Positions 25,016-28,896 of a stretch of DNA of 28,896 bases are shown here, piece after piece (the first letter of the stretch is position 1; each line of letters begins with the position of its first letter). The translations under genes and the position numbers were made by a program. The DNA is from CBDUBH01 sp965365345 (GTDB lineage Bacteria; Bacteroidota; Ignavibacteria; Ignavibacteriales; SURF-24). Under the pieces are notes generated by a model that was given only the letters and a program-made list of their open reading frames with translations, had not been told where the DNA came from and ran no database searches. The stretch spans positions 1 to 28,896 of the forward strand of contig CBDUBH010000044.1 in NCBI GenBank assembly GCA_965365345.1, in the 5' to 3' direction.

Positions 25016-26323
25016 TTGGAAACCAAAATTAACACCATCTCAAGCAGCGAGCATGAATTAGAAGTTACTCTCGGATACGATGAAATTAAAAACGATCTTG
25101 AAAAGATTTTCCGCGAAGAAGGCAAAAAAATAAGCATTCCGGGTTTTAGAAAAGGTAAAGCTCCGGTTTCAATGATAAAAAAAATGTACGGCGATGCAAT
25201 TGAATATCAGGCATCTGAAAAAATTGCAAATAAAAAATTCTGGGAAATTGTTGACGAACAAAAATTAAATCCGATTAGCACTCCGAAAATGGTTGACCTT
25301 AATTACGAAAAAGAATCCAACCTTTCTTTCAAAATAAGATACGAAGTTAAACCCGAACTTGAAGTAAAAGATTATACCGGTCAGGAAGTAAAAAAAGTTG
25401 TATTTACAGCAACTGATGATATGATTGAAGAAGAAGTTAAACATCTTTTACGTACAAATGCCGTTTTGGAAGATGCTGAAGAAGTTGAAGATAAAAACTG
25501 CCAATTAACAGTTGATCTTCAAAAAATTGATACTGAAGGTAATCCCGAAGCCGGTGTGAAAAGTGAAAATATAAATGTTGATCTTACCGATGAAAGAGTT
25601 AATCCCGATCTTGTAAACAATGCAATCGGAAAAAAAACTGGAGAAACGTTCCAATTTACTTTCCATAACGACAGAGAAATTGAAGAAAACGGCGAAAAGA
25701 AAACAATTCACGAAGATTTTACTTACGAAACAACTATAAAATCAATTAAGAAAATTGTGCTTCCTGAATTTAATGATGAATTTGTAAAAAAAGTTACTAA
25801 AGAAAAATTTTCAAATCCCGAAGATTTTAAAAAAGATATTAAAGATGGTATTCAAAAATATTACGACAGACAATCAGAAGACATTTTCTTAAACAGTTTG
25901 TTGAATATGGTTGTTAAAAATAACGACTTTGAACCGCCTCACGGTTACGTTCACTTTATGCTTGATAGAATGGTTAAAATAGAAGAAGAAAGAGCAAAAC
26001 GCGGCGGACAAAAAAGATTTGATGCAAAAGAAGCTTCAAACCGTTTACACAAACAAGCAGAATGGAGCGCAAAGTGGCAAATCATTATGGAAAATCTTGC
26101 AAAAAAAGAAAACATTTCAGTTGATGAAAGCGAATTAAAAGAATTAGCTGAAAAAGAATCCGCTGAAATGAATATTTCCGTTGAAAAATTAATGAAATAT
26201 TATCAGGATATTAATAGAAGTGAATCCCTCTTAGAGGAAAAAGTTATTGATTTTCTAAAAAAGAATAACAATATTATAGAAGTTAACTCTTCTGAAAATC
26301 AAACTAACGAAAACGAGGGATAA
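25016..26323 (+). CDS. tig: Trigger factor (ribosome-associated chaperone)
   Basis: Binds nascent chains at the ribosome exit tunnel and assists early folding. The 435 residues match the family. The N-terminal ribosome-binding domain carries the signature GFRKGKAP (43-50). A peptidyl-prolyl isomerase-like domain spans about 150-235 and appears divergent, and the helical C-terminal chaperone arms occupy the rest, ending in an acidic Asn/Glu-rich tail. It starts with TTG, supported by an AGAGGA ribosome site about 5 nt upstream; no nearby ATG fits. Its stop overlaps the clpP start (TAATG), giving translational coupling of a folding helper with a protease subunit. The tRNA-Leu immediately upstream may share its promoter. 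Confidence 0.96.
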   Translation: METKINTISSSEHELEVTLGYDEIKNDLEKIFREEGKKISIPGFRKGKAPVSMIKKMYGDAIEYQASEKIANKKFWEIVDEQKLNPISTPKMVDLNYEKESNLSFKIRYEVKPELEVKDYTGQEVKKVVFTATDDMIEEEVKHLLRTNAVLEDAEEVEDKNCQLTVDLQKIDTEGNPEAGVKSENINVDLTDERVNPDLVNNAIGKKTGETFQFTFHNDREIEENGEKKTIHEDFTYETTIKSIKKIVLPEFNDEFVKKVTKEKFSNPEDFKKDIKDGIQKYYDRQSEDIFLNSLLNMVVKNNDFEPPHGYVHFMLDRMVKIEEERAKRGGQKRFDAKEASNRLHKQAEWSAKWQIIMENLAKKENISVDESELKELAEKESAEMNISVEKLMKYYQDINRSESLLEEKVIDFLKKNNNIIEVNSSENQTNENEG

Positions 26324-26952
26324 TGAAACCTGAAATTTATAATCAATTAATTCCCTACGTCATCGAACAAACCGGTCGTGGCGAAAGAGGAATGGATATT
26401 TTTTCGCGTCTTTTGCGTGAAAGAATTATCTTTTTAGGTACTCCGGTTGATGACCATATTGCAAGTTTAATTATTGCACAGCTTTTATTTTTGGAAGCTG
26501 AAGATCCGGAAAAAGATATTTATCTTTATATCAATTCTCCGGGCGGAAGTGTTTCTGCAGGACTTGCAATTTACGATACAATGAAATATGTAAAACCTGA
26601 TGTTGCAACTATTTGCGTTGGAATGGCTGCAAGTATGGGCGCTGTACTTTTAGCCGGTGGTGCTGCAGGAAAAAGATCATCACTTCCCCACTCAAGAATT
26701 ATGATTCATCAGCCTTGGGTTGGCGGATTGCAGGGACAAACTGCAGATATCGAAATTCACGCGCGTGAAATGATAAAAACACGTCATCTGCTTTATGAAA
26801 TTTTATCAAATCATACCGGAAAAAGCATCGAGCAAATCACAAAAGATTGCGATAGAGATTATTATCTTTCACCGAATGAAGCAAAAGATTACAAATTAAT
26901 TGATAATGTTCTTGAACAAAGAATTCCTTTTGCCGACGGTAAAGAAAAATAA
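26323..26952 (+). CDS. clpP: ATP-dependent Clp protease proteolytic subunit
   Basis: The serine protease chamber that degrades proteins fed by ClpX or ClpA/ClpC unfoldases. At 209 residues it has normal length and a complete catalytic triad: Ser104 in MAASMGA, His129 in MIHQP and Asp179 in CDRDYYLS. The oligomer-forming segments YLYINSPGGSV and IEIHAREM are present. The ATG overlaps the tig stop by one base, with GAGG four bases before it. Unlike many bacteria, clpX does not follow: a strong terminator comes 21 bp after the stop and the next gene is an unrelated peptidase. Confidence 0.98.
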   Translation: MKPEIYNQLIPYVIEQTGRGERGMDIFSRLLRERIIFLGTPVDDHIASLIIAQLLFLEAEDPEKDIYLYINSPGGSVSAGLAIYDTMKYVKPDVATICVGMAASMGAVLLAGGAAGKRSSLPHSRIMIHQPWVGGLQGQTADIEIHAREMIKTRHLLYEILSNHTGKSIEQITKDCDRDYYLSPNEAKDYKLIDNVLEQRIPFADGKEK

Positions 26953-26973
26953 AATTTTAATTTGTTTTTATAT

Positions 26974-27004
26974 GAAAAAGGGATTGCAAAACAATCCCTT
27001 TTTC
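26974..27004 (+). terminator. Intrinsic terminator of tig-clpP
   Basis: Perfect 13-bp arms (26974-26986 and 26992-27004, core AAAGGGATTG/CAATCCCTTT) with a 5-nt loop CAAAA. The T-run lies within the distal arm. It begins 21 bp after the clpP stop and ends the operon. Confidence 0.92.
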
Positions 27005-27006
27005 TG

Positions 27007-27037
27007 TTTTAAATTCAATCTTAAATTCTTACCTTTG
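27007..27037 (+). promoter_or_regulatory. Candidate Bacteroidota-type promoter of the S9 peptidase gene
   Basis: TACCTTTG (27030-27037) fits the Bacteroidota -7 consensus TAnnTTTG exactly, and TTTT (27007-27010) lies 19 bp upstream where TTTG is expected. It sits just after the clpP terminator and about 31 bp before the ATG. Use of this promoter class is an inference from the likely lineage. Confidence 0.38.
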
Positions 27038-27068
27038 TAAAAAAGATTTTCAATTTTAAGGTGAATAA

Positions 27069-28896
27069 ATGAAATTTTTCAAATCCGCTGTGATCTGCCT
27101 ATTTTTAACTTCAATAGCCTTTTCTCAAACAAAAAAAATAGAAATTGAGGAATTATATACAAACCCGAAACAATATTATCCCGAAATATTAACCCAACTT
27201 CAATGGATCACCGGTGAAGCAGCAGTTTCATTTGTTAAAAGTGAAAATGATGATAAAGTTTTGGTTAAACAATCTGTGAATAAAAAAGATTCGAAAAAAA
27301 TAATTTCTTTAAATGAAATAAACTCAAAATTATCTCAAATAAATTCTGAAAAGTTATCTTCCTTTCCACAAATTAAATGGATAAACAAAAATAGTTTTTA
27401 CTTTTGGAAAAATGATTCTTTGTTTGTTTTAGATTTGAAAAATCAAAATGTAAATACCGTAAATTCTATTGATAAATCAGCTGTTGAAATTGAAGTTGCA
27501 GAAAATTTTTTAGTGGCTTTTACCGTAAAAAATAATTTGTATCTCGCCAAAAATAATGGTGAAACAATTCAGATCACAAATGATGAAAATAAAAATATCA
27601 TAAACGGACAAGCGGTTCACAGAAATGAATTCGGAATTAATAAAGGGATTTTTTGGTCTCCGAAAAATAATTTTATTGCATTTTACAGAATGGATGAATC
27701 AATGGTTACTGATTATCCCATGCTGGATTTAAGCACAAAACCCGCGGCAGTTGAAAATATAAAATATCCGATGGCAGGAATGCAAAGTCATCAAGTTACA
27801 ATCGGAAATTATGATATAAAAAACAACAAAACTGTTTGGCTTAAAACCGGTGAACCAAAAGATCAATATTTAACAAATATAAGCTGGTCGCCGGATGAAA
27901 AATTCATTTTTGCGGTACATTTAAATCGTGATCAAAATGAATTGAAATTTGTAAAGTATGATGCAATTTCCGGTGAGCAAATCAAAATTCTTTTTGAAGA
28001 AAAAGATAATGAATACGTTGAACCTGAAAACCCAGCAATTTTTATTGATGAAAGTAAATTTTTATGGTTTTCCGAACGCGATGGATGGAATCAATTATAT
28101 TTATACGATATCGAAGGAAATTTGATTGATCAAATTACAAAAGGAAATTGGGAAGTTACTGAATATCTTGGCTTCAATAAAAAAAGAAATGAAATTTATT
28201 TTACTTCTACTAAAGAATCTCCGCTTGAAAGACATTTATATTCAGTTAATCTTAAATCGAAAGCAATAAAAAGACTAACCGAGAAAAGTGGAACGCACAA
28301 AATTATTGCTAATAAGAATGCTGAATATTTCATTGATAATTTTTCTAATCTTGAAACTCCCAATTTTTCGAGTATAATTTCCAATTCCGGAAAAATAACG
28401 AATGAATTGATAAATTCTAAAAATCCTTTTGGAAAATTTCCAGCCGGTGAAATTAAAATTTTTCCTTTGATAAATGAGAATAATGATACATTATATTCAA
28501 GAATTATTTTACCTTCGGATTTTGATAAAAACAAAAGATATCCTGTAATGGTTTATGTTTACGGCGGTCCACACAGTCAGCAGGTTTCAAATAGCTGGCT
28601 CGGCGGTTCAAGTTTATTTCTAAATAGCATGGCGCAAAACGGATTTATAGTTTTTACTTTAGATAACAGAGGAACTCCGTACAGAGGAATAAGTTTTGAG
28701 CAAGAAACTTTCAGAAATCTCGGCACAAAAGAAATTGAAGATCAAATTACCGGAATAAAATATTTGAAATCTTTGGATTATGTTGATACTGCAAACATTG
28801 GAGTTTTCGGATGGAGTTACGGCGGATTTATGGCATCTTCACTGATGACACGCACTCCGGGAGTTTTTAAAATAGGGGTTGCCGGCGGTGCCGTAA
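27069..28896 (+). CDS. S9B dipeptidyl-peptidase IV-like serine exopeptidase, 3' end cut by window
   Basis: A secreted or periplasmic prolyl oligopeptidase-family enzyme; 609 of an expected 700-750 residues are visible. A signal peptide (about 1-19, cleavage near IAFSQ) is followed by a beta-propeller of the DPP IV N-terminal type (about 75-450). This includes NEFGINKGIFWSP with Glu187 and IAFYRMDESMVTDYP, a pattern typical of bacterial DPP IV and prolyl tripeptidyl peptidases. The alpha/beta hydrolase domain begins near 470 with VYVYGGPHSQ, and the nucleophile is Ser583 in GWSYGG. The catalytic Asp and His lie beyond the right edge. Such enzymes remove Xaa-Pro dipeptides or tripeptides from peptide N-termini and serve peptide nutrition. 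A GTG at 27061 is out of frame; the ATG at 27069 opens directly into the signal peptide. Confidence 0.93.
   Translation, partial: MKFFKSAVICLFLTSIAFSQTKKIEIEELYTNPKQYYPEILTQLQWITGEAAVSFVKSENDDKVLVKQSVNKKDSKKIISLNEINSKLSQINSEKLSSFPQIKWINKNSFYFWKNDSLFVLDLKNQNVNTVNSIDKSAVEIEVAENFLVAFTVKNNLYLAKNNGETIQITNDENKNIINGQAVHRNEFGINKGIFWSPKNNFIAFYRMDESMVTDYPMLDLSTKPAAVENIKYPMAGMQSHQVTIGNYDIKNNKTVWLKTGEPKDQYLTNISWSPDEKFIFAVHLNRDQNELKFVKYDAISGEQIKILFEEKDNEYVEPENPAIFIDESKFLWFSERDGWNQLYLYDIEGNLIDQITKGNWEVTEYLGFNKKRNEIYFTSTKESPLERHLYSVNLKSKAIKRLTEKSGTHKIIANKNAEYFIDNFSNLETPNFSSIISNSGKITNELINSKNPFGKFPAGEIKIFPLINENNDTLYSRIILPSDFDKNKRYPVMVYVYGGPHSQQVSNSWLGGSSLFLNSMAQNGFIVFTLDNRGTPYRGISFEQETFRNLGTKEIEDQITGIKYLKSLDYVDTANIGVFGWSYGGFMASSLMTRTPGVFKIGVAGGAV

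Noticed and set aside
24907..25137. 76-residue minus-strand open frame over the tRNA and tig start
   Set aside because: It translates the complement of tRNA-Leu and the tig 5' end, both of which are firmly identified.
28196..28534. 112-residue minus-strand open frame
   Set aside because: It is antisense to the S9 peptidase, whose frame is continuous and carries the expected motifs there.
1..28896. Search for CRISPR arrays, insertion sequences, integrases, toxin-antitoxin pairs and defence genes
   Set aside because: No repeat-spacer pattern, transposase, terminal repeats or small toxin-like pairs are visible; genes are packed and compositionally uniform.

Overview
The window reads as ordinary chromosome from a low-GC (roughly one third G+C), AT-rich Gram-negative bacterium. 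Outer-membrane-type proteins (a TolC-like channel, a 1152-residue beta-barrel candidate, a lipoprotein transglycosylase), Bacteroidota-style S9B peptidase motifs and the general protein character suggest the Bacteroidota/Chlorobiota side, most likely an Ignavibacteria-like lineage. That placement is inferred from protein character, not from a marker comparison. Clear Shine-Dalgarno sequences and frequent GTG/TTG starts fit this better than a typical Bacteroides.

Layout. Positions 1-24640 are essentially all minus strand, and 24874-28896 are plus strand, diverging around a 233-bp AT-rich intergenic region. Reading the minus strand in transcription order: murA, a seven-helix membrane gluzincin peptidase with a helical tail, and cca form one tight operon. 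A complete type I-like/MacAB-like export operon follows (TolC channel, HlyD-type adaptor, ABC ATPase, two paralogous FtsX/MacB permeases), closed by a strong hairpin. Next is a monocistronic 1152-aa outer-membrane protein with its own candidate promoter. Then comes Nudix hydrolase - PfkB sugar kinase - mtnA - recO, tightly overlapped, followed by degP/htrA with its own candidate promoter and a strong terminator. aroC and a glyoxalase-II-like metallo-hydrolase come next, then an acyl-CoA carboxylase carboxyltransferase subunit, and last a LysM lytic transglycosylase lipoprotein that runs off the left edge. On the plus strand: tRNA-Leu(UAG), tig, clpP, a strong terminator, and an S9B (DPP IV-like) exopeptidase cut by the right edge.

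How the genes work together. The contents are mainly housekeeping: cell-envelope synthesis and remodelling (murA, transglycosylase), envelope and cytosolic protein quality control (degP, tig, clpP), tRNA maturation (cca, needed because the tRNA-Leu here does not encode CCA), aromatic amino-acid synthesis (aroC), recombination repair (recO) and nucleoside-sugar salvage (mtnA with a kinase and a Nudix enzyme).

No phage, insertion sequence, CRISPR array or obvious defence island is visible, and I see no clear undescribed multi-gene system. The most interesting unknowns are the membrane peptidase between murA and cca, the large outer-membrane protein with an EF-hand-like loop, the PfkB kinase-mtnA pair, and a dyad over the aroC start next to a terminator.
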